DNA from: an uncultured Alistipes sp.
Lineage (GTDB): Bacteria > Bacteroidota > Bacteroidia > Bacteroidales > Rikenellaceae
Direction: 5' to 3'
NCBI GenBank assembly: GCA_947174295.1
Contig: CAMWIG010000011.1
Location: forward strand, 1 to 23,123
DNA length: 23,123 nt
This document shows positions 8,766 to 16,028 of the stretch, piece by piece; the first letter of the stretch is position 1, and each line of letters opens with the position of its first letter. The notes below the pieces were generated by a model that saw only the letters and a list, made by a program, of their open reading frames with translations, searched no databases and had not been told where the DNA came from. A program made the position numbers and the translations under genes.

Positions 8766-9453
8766 CGGTGTCGGTATTATCGGTGAAAACATCCATCATA
8801 TACTCCTGCGTCGCGCCGTCGTAACCCATCTCGCGGGCCTTGCGGTCGGAGTGGCGTTCGATGGCGTCGAACATCTCGCTGCCGCCGCTCACCTCGAAGA
8901 TGCGGCGGATTTCGTCGAGCGAATCGTCGTCCATGCGTCGCAGGGCTCCCGCGCCGCGCCGCATATAGGCTGGCGAAAAACGGCCGAAGATTTCGCCGTC
9001 GTTGTCGTAAATCCACTGCCACACGGGCCCCTGCTCGGGATGCAGCTCCGGACGCACGAGGCGCGGGGTGATGCAGTAGCCCGTGCGCAGGATATTCTCG
9101 CCTATTATTCGCTTCAAGGCCAGCTGCTGGCGGCCCTTGCGGCTCTCGGTGAAGAAGCCGAGCCGCTGCGACAGCGTGCGCAGCGACTGTATGACATAGC
9201 CCGGAGTGTTGCCGCGCGGGCATCGCGGACGGCACGACATGCACTCGCCGCAGAACCATATGGTCTCGCTGCGAAGAAGCGCCTCGATGGCCTCGTCGTC
9301 GCGCGTCTGCACGACGGAAACTATCTGGCGCGGGTCGTAGTCGTAGAATTCGGCAGCGGGACATACGCCCGTGCAGACTCCGCAATTCATGCAGGCGTGC
9401 AACCCCTCGCGGAATCGCACGTCCTCGCAGAGCATATCGAAATATTTACCCAT
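8758..9453 (-). CDS. HdrC-like Fe-S subunit with long C-terminal extension
   Basis: A 231-residue protein, first gene of the Hdr-like operon. Two [4Fe-4S] motifs lie near the N-terminus: C21-C24-C27-C31 (CMNCGVCTGVCP) and C68-C71-C74-C78. Residues ~90-231 have no cysteine motif and resemble the conserved helical tail of '4Fe-4S dicluster domain' proteins adjoining HdrB. The ATG at 9453 is chosen because a promoter -7 element lies just upstream. The frame stays open to 9726, but that extension would read through the neighbouring terminator and has no conserved look. The predicted leader is very short, about 13 bases. Confidence 0.87.
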   Translation of the reverse strand: MGKYFDMLCEDVRFREGLHACMNCGVCTGVCPAAEFYDYDPRQIVSVVQTRDDEAIEALLRSETIWFCGECMSCRPRCPRGNTPGYVIQSLRTLSQRLGFFTESRKGRQQLALKRIIGENILRTGYCITPRLVRPELHPEQGPVWQWIYDNDGEIFGRFSPAYMRRGAGALRRMDDDSLDEIRRIFEVSGGSEMFDAIERHSDRKAREMGYDGATQEYMMDVFTDNTDTDE

Positions 9454-9461
9454 TGTCTGAA

Positions 9462-9480
9462 AACTTTGCGATGCAAAGTT
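9462..9480. promoter_or_regulatory. Palindrome overlapping the Hdr operon promoter
   Basis: AACTTTGC-GAT-GCAAAGTT is a perfect 8-bp inverted repeat with a 3-base spacer. It covers the -7 element and the predicted start site of the Hdr-like operon, the usual place for a repressor operator. It could also be coincidental, because one arm is the -7 element itself. Confidence 0.4.
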
Positions 9481-9481
9481 A
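9473..9481 (-). promoter_or_regulatory. -7 element of the Hdr-like operon promoter
   Basis: Read on the minus strand this is TAACTTTGC, a match to the Bacteroidetes -7 consensus TAnnTTTG. Transcription would begin near 9466, about 13 bases before the ATG at 9453. I see no good TTG -33 element at the expected 19-21 base spacing. Confidence 0.6.
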
Positions 9482-9666
9482 CCCGCAACTGCCGAATAAA
9501 AGCTCAGTATAAATGCGTAAAAAGCCGCCGCGACGGCTCTCGCAACACGGGACAGCGCTTTATGGACGCCTGACGCGACGGCAACGATACGCCGCTGCTG
9601 CGACCGCGCTCGCGATCGCTCGTCCGATTCGCAAACCGGCGCAGCTGTCACGGAGCAGCCTATCAA

Positions 9667-9701
9667 AAAGTCTCCCCGCCGGAACACGTCCGGCGGGGAG
9701 A
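9667..9701 (-). terminator. Terminator of the aminotransferase gene
   Basis: A 13-bp perfect stem (9671-9683 with 9689-9701, loop ACACG) is followed on the minus strand by a T run (CTTTTTG). It lies 39 bases past the aminotransferase stop and separates that gene from the Hdr-like operon. Between it and the Hdr promoter (about 9482-9666) I see no gene. Confidence 0.88.
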
Positions 9702-9739
9702 TTTCGTCAGTGCAGCAGCGCCGCACGCTGGCGCGGCGG

Positions 9740-10930
9740 TTACTCGGTGTAGCGCTCTCGAACGCGCATCACGGCCTTTTCGAGCAGCTCCTCGGGGCAG
9801 CACAGCGTAATGCGGACGTAGCGCGCGCCCTCGCTGCCGAAGATGAGGCCCGGCGTGAGGAAGACGTCGCACTTCTCCATCACGTAGTCGGAGAATGCTA
9901 TGGAGTCGCCCTCGAAGCTCTCGGGAATCTCGGCCCAGATGAACAGACCCGCCTGGTGCTTGCGGTAGGTGCAGCCCAGCGCGTCGAGAAGGGCGTAGCC
10001 CTGCTTCTCGCGGGCGTAGTAGATTTCGTTCAGCTCGCGGAACCACTCCTCGCCCAGCGAGAGAGCGGTCTCGGCCGCGGCCTGAATCGGATAGAACATA
10101 CCCGAGTCCATGTTGGACTTGAAGGTGAGAATCGAATCTATCCACTCCTTGCGGCCGAGAATGGCGCCGACGCGCCAGCCGGCCATCGAGTGGCCCTTCG
10201 ACAGCGAGTTCATCTCCATGGCCACGTCCATGGCACCCTCGACCGAGAGGATGCTCATCGGCGCCTGACTATTGCGGATGAAGCTGTACGGGTTGTCGTG
10301 GATGATGAGGATATTGTGCTTGCGGCCGAAAGCCACCAGACGCTCGAAGAGCTCGCGCGTGGGAAGCTGGCCGGTCGGCATGTTCGGGTAGTTGACGAAC
10401 ATCAGCTTCACGCCCTCCAAGCCGGCGGCCTCGATAGCCTCGAAGTCGGGAGTGAAGTCGTTGGCCTTGTTGAGCGCGTAGGTCACCATCTCGCCGCCCG
10501 TGAGGCTCACGGCCGCCTTGTAGGCCGCATAACCCGGATTCGGCACGAGCACGCGGTCGCCGGGGTTGACGAACGTCTGGCAGATGTGCATGATACCCTC
10601 CTTGGAGCCTATGAGCGGCAAAACCTCGGTGTTGTAGTCGACCTTCACGCCGTACCAGCGCTCGTACCAGTCGGCAAAAGCCTTGCGCAGAACGGGTTCG
10701 CCCTTGAACGACATGTATTTGTGGACGTCGGGGCGGCGGGCTTCCTCGGCCAGACGCTCAACGACCGACGGGTGCGGCGGCAGGTCGGGGCTTCCCATCG
10801 CCAGTTTGATAATCTGGCGGCCGGTCGATGCCTCGATGTCGGCGATTTCGCGCAGACGGCGCGAAAAATAATACTCGCCCGTGCCGTCCATGCGGTGAGC
10901 GCGTTCGATAGTTACTCCTTTCGTTGCCAT
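9740..10930 (-). CDS. Class I/II PLP-dependent aminotransferase
   Basis: A 396-residue fold-type I aminotransferase. Visible landmarks are N180-YPNMPTG for substrate and cofactor contacts, the HDNPYSF segment (Asp212 and Tyr215 contacting PLP), the catalytic Lys245 in SLSKGHSMAGWR, and Arg253. The usual NPTG is NMPTG here. The overall layout, including the N-terminal region ending in GSPDLPPHPSVVERL, suggests the aspartate/alanine/LL-diaminopimelate aminotransferase group; I cannot fix the amino acid substrate. The ATG at 10930 gives a normal family length and follows a good promoter. The gene is transcribed alone, divergent from lrgA, with its own terminator. Confidence 0.85.
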   Translation of the reverse strand: MATKGVTIERAHRMDGTGEYYFSRRLREIADIEASTGRQIIKLAMGSPDLPPHPSVVERLAEEARRPDVHKYMSFKGEPVLRKAFADWYERWYGVKVDYNTEVLPLIGSKEGIMHICQTFVNPGDRVLVPNPGYAAYKAAVSLTGGEMVTYALNKANDFTPDFEAIEAAGLEGVKLMFVNYPNMPTGQLPTRELFERLVAFGRKHNILIIHDNPYSFIRNSQAPMSILSVEGAMDVAMEMNSLSKGHSMAGWRVGAILGRKEWIDSILTFKSNMDSGMFYPIQAAAETALSLGEEWFRELNEIYYAREKQGYALLDALGCTYRKHQAGLFIWAEIPESFEGDSIAFSDYVMEKCDVFLTPGLIFGSEGARYVRITLCCPEELLEKAVMRVRERYTE

Positions 10931-10964
10931 AAAGTTAACAGATGTATTTATCGGTTTGTTGTTA

Positions 10965-10997
10965 CAAAGGTAACACAAAGCCCCGGCAAAACAAAAT
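10965..10997 (-). promoter_or_regulatory. Aminotransferase promoter
   Basis: On the minus strand, TACCTTTG (10972-10965) matches the -7 consensus TAnnTTTG. ATTTTG (10997-10992) provides a -33 element with a 19-base spacer. A short inverted repeat TGTTAC-AAAG-GTAACA (10960-10975) overlaps the -7 element. Confidence 0.72.
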
Positions 10998-11024
10998 TTA
11001 TTGCGGAATATAATTTTGAAAAAA

Positions 11025-11056
11025 TTTTACTAATTCAACCTTTTGGCGTATCTTTG
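11025..11056 (+). promoter_or_regulatory. lrgA promoter
   Basis: TATCTTTG at 11049-11056 is a full match to TAnnTTTG. TTTTA at 11025-11029 sits 19 bases upstream as an imperfect -33 element. The predicted start site is about 26 bases before the lrgA ATG at 11089. Confidence 0.68.
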
Positions 11057-11088
11057 CATCCGCTAACGATATTTTCGATTTGCGGGTT

Positions 11089-11424
11089 ATGACGGGAATT
11101 GTGTTGATTCTGATATTCTGGCTGGCAGGGAATGCGGTGAGCGGCATGACGGGAAACGTCGTGTCGGGCAACGTCATCGGCATGATGATGCTATTCCTTG
11201 CACTGAAACTGCGCGCGGTGAATGCCGAAACGGTGCGTCCGGCGGCGCACTTCCTGACGGCCAACATGGCCGTATGCTTCGTGCCGTTCGGCGTGGGGCT
11301 GATGGTCTCCTACGGCGCGATTGCCGACAATCTGGCCGCCATAGCCGTATCGGCCGCAGTATCGACCGTGCTGGTCCTGGTCTGCGTGGGACGCGTAACT
11401 CAACGACTCTACAAAAACCGATAG
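11089..11424 (+). CDS. lrgA: LrgA/CidA family membrane protein
   Basis: A 111-residue, very hydrophobic protein with about four membrane helices. It carries the CidA/LrgA phrase F-x-P-x-G-V-G-L-M (FVPFGVGLMV) in the second half. CidA/LrgA proteins are small holin-like inner-membrane proteins linked to murein hydrolase control, and in some bacteria to export or uptake of metabolites such as pyruvate or glycolate. I chose the ATG at 11089; an in-frame TTG at 11080 would add only three residues. The gene lies 4 bases from the LrgB gene, the standard two-gene arrangement. Confidence 0.88.
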   Translation: MTGIVLILIFWLAGNAVSGMTGNVVSGNVIGMMMLFLALKLRAVNAETVRPAAHFLTANMAVCFVPFGVGLMVSYGAIADNLAAIAVSAAVSTVLVLVCVGRVTQRLYKNR

Positions 11425-11428
11425 AACG

Positions 11429-12118
11429 ATGGATATATTGCTGTCCGACCTGTTTCTGCTGACCCTCACCGTAGCGCTCTACTGCGGCGGGCAGGTTCTC
11501 TACCGACTGACACGCACCCCGCTGCTGCATCCCGTACTGCTGACTTTTTTGGCCATGATTGCGTTTCTGAAACTCACCGGGATAGATTACGAACGCTATC
11601 GCGAGGCGACGTCGATACTCGATTTCGTGCTCGGGATGTCGGTCGTGGCGCTCGGCTATCTGATGTACGAGCAGAGCGAGCACATTCGCGGCAACGTGAC
11701 GGCCATACTCGGCGCCGTAGTCACGGGATGCGTGGTCGGCATAGGCAGCGTGGTTGGCATAGCCGTCGCAATGGGCGCCGACCGCACGATACTCACCTCG
11801 ATAGCGCCGAAGTCGGTGACGGTGCCGATTGCCGTATCGGTCGCCGAACCGCTGGGCGGCATCGCCGCCGTCACGTCGGTAGTGGTGTTTCTTGTGGGAA
11901 TATTCGGCAGCATCGCCGGAGTGTGGATTCTCGACCTGTGCGGAGTACGCCTGCCTCAGGCGCGCGGACTGGCCCTCGGCTCGGCCGCCCACGGAATAGG
12001 CACGGCGCGCGCCGTGGAGATGGGTGCCGTCGAGGGTGCGCTGAGCGGACTGGCGATAGCGCTGATGGGAATAGCCACGGCGCTGGCGGCTCCGCTGTTC
12101 GAAAAATTCGTCTACTGA
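11429..12118 (+). CDS. lrgB: LrgB family membrane protein
   Basis: A 229-residue polytopic membrane protein, the usual length for LrgB/CidB/YohK. Conserved family phrases are visible: PKSVTVPIA near residue 130, followed by EPLGG, and GLALGSAAHGIGTARA near residue 180-195. It is the larger partner of LrgA and probably forms an inner-membrane complex with it. Spacing of 4 bases from lrgA implies one transcript. The following spacer contains a new promoter rather than a clear terminator, so some read-through into the transporter gene is possible. Confidence 0.92.
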   Translation: MDILLSDLFLLTLTVALYCGGQVLYRLTRTPLLHPVLLTFLAMIAFLKLTGIDYERYREATSILDFVLGMSVVALGYLMYEQSEHIRGNVTAILGAVVTGCVVGIGSVVGIAVAMGADRTILTSIAPKSVTVPIAVSVAEPLGGIAAVTSVVVFLVGIFGSIAGVWILDLCGVRLPQARGLALGSAAHGIGTARAVEMGAVEGALSGLAIALMGIATALAAPLFEKFVY

Positions 12119-12163
12119 CACGATAATGTCGGACGCGGATTTCGTAAATCGGACTTATAGTAT

Positions 12164-12171
12164 TACTTTTG
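12164..12171 (+). promoter_or_regulatory. Candidate promoter for transporter-rsmA
   Basis: TACTTTTG matches TAnnTTTG. ATTTCG lies 19 bases upstream as a weak -33 element. If used, it gives the transporter mRNA a leader of roughly 210 bases holding the repeat and palindromes described separately. Confidence 0.5.
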
Positions 12172-12260
12172 TGCACCCGCAGACGCGGACACTGCACAGC
12201 GCAGGTTTCCGGCAGGCCGGACGCATTCGGAGCCGCGCTGTTTCAGGCAGACGAGTACGC

Positions 12261-12290
12261 AGAGCTCTTTCGCTGCGCTCGGGATGACAG
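12261..12290 (-). repeat. Dispersed intergenic repeat fragment
   Basis: On the minus strand this reads CTGTCATCCCGAGCGCAGCG followed by AAAGAGCTCT. I recognise the 'TGTCATCC(C/T)GAGCGCAGCGAA' phrase as one that recurs between genes in many bacterial genomes, Bacteroidetes included. Only this one copy is visible in the window, so its repeat status here rests on recall. Confidence 0.5.
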
Positions 12291-12305
12291 TTTTCGGACA
12301 AAGCA

Positions 12306-12319
12306 CCGGCAGCTGCCGG
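12306..12319. repeat. Perfect 14-bp palindrome in transporter leader
   Basis: CCGGCAGCTGCCGG is a perfect palindrome. Nearby are two further inverted repeats: TCCGGC-AG-GCCGGA (12208-12221) and CGTAG-TCAGG-CTACG (12325-12339). Together they suggest a structured leader or remnants of a mobile repeat between lrgB and the transporter. Confidence 0.45.
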
Positions 12320-12390
12320 CCTAACGTAGTCAGGCTACGCCGAGGCGGGGAAACGACCGTGGAAAGACAAAACAAATTACATTATAGATA

Positions 12391-14049
12391 ATGGAGTGGA
12401 TATATCAACTGTTTTTGGGTAGCGGCATAGCGCATCAGGTGCTGACGCTCGCCCTGGTTATCACGCTCGGAATCCTGCTGGGAAAGATTAAAATCGGCGG
12501 TATCTCGTTGGGCATCACGTGGATACTCTTCGTAGGCATCGCCGCGAGCCACTTCGGCATGACGGTGGATCGCACGGTGCTGCATTTCGTACAGGAGTTC
12601 GGACTGATACTCTTCGTGTTCTCGATCGGTCTGCAAGTAGGCCCGGGTTTCTTCGCCACGTTCAAGCAGGGCGGAATGACGCTCGTGGCGCTCGCCGCGA
12701 CCATAGTTTTCCTCGGCGTCGCTACGACCTACGTGATTCATCTCGCGACCGGCACGCCGATTCCGACCATGGTCGGCATATTGTCGGGTGCTGTGACCAA
12801 CACCCCCGGACTTGGCGCCGCGCAGCAGGCCTACACCGATGCATCGGGCGTGAGCGACCCCTCGATTTCGCTCGGATACGCCGTGGCATACCCGCTGGGC
12901 GTGGTCGGCATCATCATCTCGATGATTGTCATCCGCTACGCTCTGCGCGTGAAGTTCGAGAAGGAGAACGAAGCTCTCGAAGCCCTCAGCCGCGAGCACC
13001 GTATGGCCGAGAAGCTGTCGCTCGAATTCACGAACAAGATGCTCGACGGCCGCACGGTGGCCTACCTGCGCGACCTGATAAACCGTCCGTTCGTCATCTC
13101 GCGCATCGCCCATGCCGACGGCTCGATAACCATCGCCGACGCCGACAGCGTGCTGCACCTCGGCGAACGGCTGCTCATAATCTGCAACACCGAGGACGAC
13201 GAGGCCATCGTGGCATTCTTCGGCCGCCGCATCGAGATGGACGACGACGCGTGGGGCTCGCTCGACAGCCAGCTCGTTTCGCGCCGAATACTCATCACCC
13301 GCCCCGAAATCAACGGCAAGAAGTTCTCCGACCTGCGGCTGCGCACCAAGTACGGAATCAACATCACGCGCGTGAACCGCGCCGGAGTCGACCTGATACC
13401 CTATCAGGGCATGGAGCTCCAAATCGGCGACCGCGTGATGGTCGTAGGTTCGGAAAAGGCAATCGAGAAGGTATCGTCGGTGCTCGGCAACTCGCTCAAA
13501 AAGCTCAACGAGCCCAATCTGGTGACGATATTCATCGGCATAGCGCTCGGCGTGCTCCTGGGTTCGATTCCTCTGCTCAACGTGCCGCAGCCGGTGAAGC
13601 TGGGTCTCGCCGGCGGCCCGCTGATTGTCGCGATTCTCATCGGCCGCTTCGGCACGCACTTCCATCTGGTGACCTACACCACCATGAGCGCCAACCTCAT
13701 GCTGCGCGAAATAGGCATAGCGCTCTTTCTCTCAGCCGTGGGTCTGGCTGCCGGCGACGGGTTCGTCGACGCCATACTCGACGGAGGCTACCGCTGGATA
13801 GGCTACGGCGTAATCATCACCATGCTGCCGCTGCTTCTGGTCGGGGTGTTCGCGCGTCTCTACCTCAAACTCAACTACTACACGCTCATCGGTCTCATGG
13901 CCGGCAGCATGACCGATCCCCCGGCTCTCGCCTACGCCAACTCGACGGCCGGAAACGACATGCCGGCGGTGGCATATTCGACGGTCTATCCCGTCGTGAT
14001 GTTCCTCAGAGTGCTGACGGCGCAGATGTTCATTTTGTTCGCTCTGTAA
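12391..14049 (+). CDS. AspT/YidE-type transporter with two RCK_C domains
   Basis: A 552-residue transporter of the aspartate:alanine exchanger (AAEx/YidE/YbjL) family. It has two homologous membrane halves, residues ~5-190 and ~373-552. The first carries SGAVTNTPGLGAAQ around T136 and the second the matching AGSMTDPPALAY near residue 505. Between them are two TrkA-C (RCK_C) domains, about 205-285 and 290-372, as in the YidE/YbjL subgroup; these may bind a small regulatory ligand. Length fits the family (540-560). The substrate cannot be read from sequence; relatives exchange dicarboxylates or amino acids. It is followed one base later by rsmA, so the two share a transcript. Confidence 0.9.
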   Translation: MEWIYQLFLGSGIAHQVLTLALVITLGILLGKIKIGGISLGITWILFVGIAASHFGMTVDRTVLHFVQEFGLILFVFSIGLQVGPGFFATFKQGGMTLVALAATIVFLGVATTYVIHLATGTPIPTMVGILSGAVTNTPGLGAAQQAYTDASGVSDPSISLGYAVAYPLGVVGIIISMIVIRYALRVKFEKENEALEALSREHRMAEKLSLEFTNKMLDGRTVAYLRDLINRPFVISRIAHADGSITIADADSVLHLGERLLIICNTEDDEAIVAFFGRRIEMDDDAWGSLDSQLVSRRILITRPEINGKKFSDLRLRTKYGINITRVNRAGVDLIPYQGMELQIGDRVMVVGSEKAIEKVSSVLGNSLKKLNEPNLVTIFIGIALGVLLGSIPLLNVPQPVKLGLAGGPLIVAILIGRFGTHFHLVTYTTMSANLMLREIGIALFLSAVGLAAGDGFVDAILDGGYRWIGYGVIITMLPLLLVGVFARLYLKLNYYTLIGLMAGSMTDPPALAYANSTAGNDMPAVAYSTVYPVVMFLRVLTAQMFILFAL

Positions 14050-14050
14050 T

Positions 14051-14836
14051 ATGGCCGAAGTACGTGCAAAAAAGGCGCTCGGACAGCACTTCCTGACCGA
14101 CCTCAACATAGCCCGCAAGATATGCGCGGCACTCTCGGGCGGCACGCCCGGGACACCCGGCGACGTGTTGGAGGTCGGATGCGGCATGGGCGTGCTGACG
14201 CAGTTCCTGCTCGGCCGCGACGACATACGCACGTTCGGCGCCGAGATCGACTCCGAGAGCGTGGAGTATCTCCACGCGCACTACCCCGATTTCGCACCGC
14301 GGCTCATGGAGGGCGACTTCCTGAAAATGAACCTGCGGGAGATATTCCCCGGCGGCTTGAAGGTCATCGGCAACTTCCCCTACAACATCTCGTCGCAGAT
14401 ATTCTTCAAGGTGCTCGAAAACCGCGACCTCATCCCCGAGTGCGTCGGCATGATTCAGAAGGAGGTCGCCGTGCGCATAGCCGAGCCTCCCGGCTCGAAG
14501 GAGTACGGCATACTGAGCGTGCTGTTGCAGGCGTGGTACGACATCGAATACCTCTTCACCGTCAACGAGACGGTCTTCAACCCGCCCCCGAAGGTCAAGA
14601 GCGCCGTCATCCGCCTGCGCCGCAACGGCGTGCGGGAGCTCGGCTGCGACGAGGAGCTCTTCGTCCGCGTGGTGAAGGCCTCGTTCGGACAGCGGCGCAA
14701 GATGCTGCGCAACTCGCTGCGCTCGGTATTCGGAGGTTTCAACGGCGCCGAACACCCATTCTTCACTATGCGCGCCGAGCAGCTCTCGGTCGCCGACTTC
14801 GTGGAGCTCACCCGCTGGGTGGCACAGAATATGTAA
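14051..14836 (+). CDS. rsmA: 16S rRNA dimethyladenosine transferase RsmA (KsgA)
   Basis: A 261-residue protein that dimethylates two adjacent adenines in the 3'-terminal helix of 16S rRNA late in small-subunit assembly, using S-adenosylmethionine. It begins KKALGQHFL, the family start. The SAM motif I is VLEVGCGMG (39-47), the acidic E-I-D follows, and the catalytic motif is N108-F-P-Y111 (NLPY in most homologues). FNPPPKVKSAVIRL and the FGQRRKMLRNSL segment are both diagnostic. The gene starts one base after the transporter stop and is followed by a strong terminator. Confidence 0.97.
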   Translation: MAEVRAKKALGQHFLTDLNIARKICAALSGGTPGTPGDVLEVGCGMGVLTQFLLGRDDIRTFGAEIDSESVEYLHAHYPDFAPRLMEGDFLKMNLREIFPGGLKVIGNFPYNISSQIFFKVLENRDLIPECVGMIQKEVAVRIAEPPGSKEYGILSVLLQAWYDIEYLFTVNETVFNPPPKVKSAVIRLRRNGVRELGCDEELFVRVVKASFGQRRKMLRNSLRSVFGGFNGAEHPFFTMRAEQLSVADFVELTRWVAQNM

Positions 14837-14860
14837 GAAGCCCGCCGCTGCAAGAAGAAC

Positions 14861-14900
14861 CGCGGTCGCTATTCACTTCGAATAGCGACCGCGTCGTTTT
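14861..14900. terminator. Bidirectional terminator after rsmA
   Basis: A 14-bp perfect stem (14861-14874 with 14880-14893, loop ACTTC) is followed by TCGTTTT on the plus strand. The minus-strand side is pyrimidine-rich (GGTTCTTCTTG). It lies between the converging rsmA and sugar-kinase genes. Confidence 0.85.
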
Positions 14901-14915
14901 GCTGCACCCGATTCC

Positions 14916-15962
14916 CTACCGCGCTATGCGTCCGTTGAGAGGGCCTGCGGCAAGGGCGCGCACCTCCTCGGCCGAGAAGCGGTTGTAGTCGCCCGGCACG
15001 GTGTTTTTCAGCGCGCAGGCCGCAGCGCCGAAGTCGAGCGCCGCCTGCGCATCGTCCGAATGCACGACAAGACCGTATATCAATCCGGCGACGAAGGCGT
15101 CGCCGACACCGAGACAGTCCACCACAGGGTCGACATCGTAGACGCGCGTGCGCAGCAGACGACCGCCAGTGTAGAGCGTGCCCGAAATCAGGTGATGCGT
15201 GGCGCTGAGCACGTTGCGCAAGGCGAACACCACGGCGCGGCAGCGCGGGAAACGCTCCGCGACGGCTCGTGCGGCACGTTCGTATCCGGCCGTATCGAGT
15301 TCGTAGGAGGCGTCGCGGGCGGCGAAGTCGGGGAAATCGGCATCCACGACCTTGCGGAACTCGTCGTCCGTGCCGAACAGCACGTCGCACTGCTCCATCA
15401 TCGGCGGGAGCACCTCGCCGATGCTCTTGCCGTAGCGCCAGAGATTCTTGCGGAAGTTGATGTCGCACGAGACGGTGAGACCCATTTCGCGAGCCGTCCG
15501 CACGGCCTCGGCGCACACGGCGGCCGTTTCGGCCGACACCGCGGCGGCGATTCCCGACCAGTGGAACCATGCGGCGCCCTCGAACACCTCGCGCCAGTCG
15601 ATATCGCCCGGGCGGAGCGTCGCGAACGACGAGCCGGTGCGGTCGTAGACGACGTGCGACGTGCGCAGAGCCGCCGACTCCTCCATGTAGTAGAGCCCCA
15701 GCCGCTCGCCGCAGCGCACGATGTGCGGCGTGGAGACATTGCATCCGCGCAGGTCGTCCAGGCAGGCGTCGGCCACGCGGTTGGCCGGCAGTGCCGTGAC
15801 GAACTCGCTGCGAAGGCCGAAGTTCGCCAGCGACACGGCGACGTTGGCTTCGCTGCCGCCGTAATTGACCTGCAACACGTCGGTCTGATTGAAACGCAAT
15901 TTGTCGGGCGGCGTGAGCCGCATCATGATTTCACCGAACGAGACGATTCTTTCGTTTTTCAT
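14916..15962 (-). CDS. kdgK: PfkB-family sugar kinase, KdgK-like
   Basis: A 348-residue ribokinase-fold kinase. The N-terminus FGEIMMRLTPP and the YGGSEANVAVSLANFG segment (34-49) are typical of 2-dehydro-3-deoxygluconate kinase, which feeds uronate breakdown products into glycolysis. The catalytic Asp288 lies in DCLGVGDAF (282-290); the usual anion-hole GAGD is GVGD here. The ATG at 15962 gives the standard start; a GTG three codons upstream is also open. No other uronate or KDG gene is nearby, so specificity rests on similarity alone, and another PfkB sugar kinase remains possible. The gene stands alone with its own promoter and shares the rsmA terminator. Confidence 0.8.
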   Translation of the reverse strand: MKNERIVSFGEIMMRLTPPDKLRFNQTDVLQVNYGGSEANVAVSLANFGLRSEFVTALPANRVADACLDDLRGCNVSTPHIVRCGERLGLYYMEESAALRTSHVVYDRTGSSFATLRPGDIDWREVFEGAAWFHWSGIAAAVSAETAAVCAEAVRTAREMGLTVSCDINFRKNLWRYGKSIGEVLPPMMEQCDVLFGTDDEFRKVVDADFPDFAARDASYELDTAGYERAARAVAERFPRCRAVVFALRNVLSATHHLISGTLYTGGRLLRTRVYDVDPVVDCLGVGDAFVAGLIYGLVVHSDDAQAALDFGAAACALKNTVPGDYNRFSAEEVRALAAGPLNGRIAR

Positions 15963-15993
15963 CTTATGCACGAGGTTTGTTCATTTCGGATTT

Positions 15994-16009
15994 CGAGCGA
16001 CCGCGCTCG
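15994..16009 (-). promoter_or_regulatory. Inverted repeat in sugar-kinase leader
   Basis: CGAGCG-ACCG-CGCTCG is a 6-bp inverted repeat with a 4-base loop. It lies just downstream of the predicted start site, between the -7 element and the ATG. It could be a repressor operator or a small mRNA hairpin. Confidence 0.35.
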
Positions 16010-16020
16010 CTATACCACAA

Positions 16021-16028
16021 CAAATATA
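16021..16028 (-). promoter_or_regulatory. -7 element for the sugar kinase
   Basis: On the minus strand this reads TATATTTG, a full match to TAnnTTTG. The start site would fall near 16014, leaving a leader of about 50 bases before the ATG at 15962. No convincing -33 element is seen. Confidence 0.6.

Noticed and set aside
9454..9726. In-frame N-terminal extension of the HdrC-like gene (ATG near 9726)
   Set aside because: It would read through the aminotransferase terminator (9667-9701) and across the operon promoter, and the added residues look like random high-GC translation.
12382..13665. 427-codon minus-strand frame opposite the AspT-type transporter
   Set aside because: Antisense shadow of a clear membrane protein gene; rich in His, Arg and Glu, with no family features.
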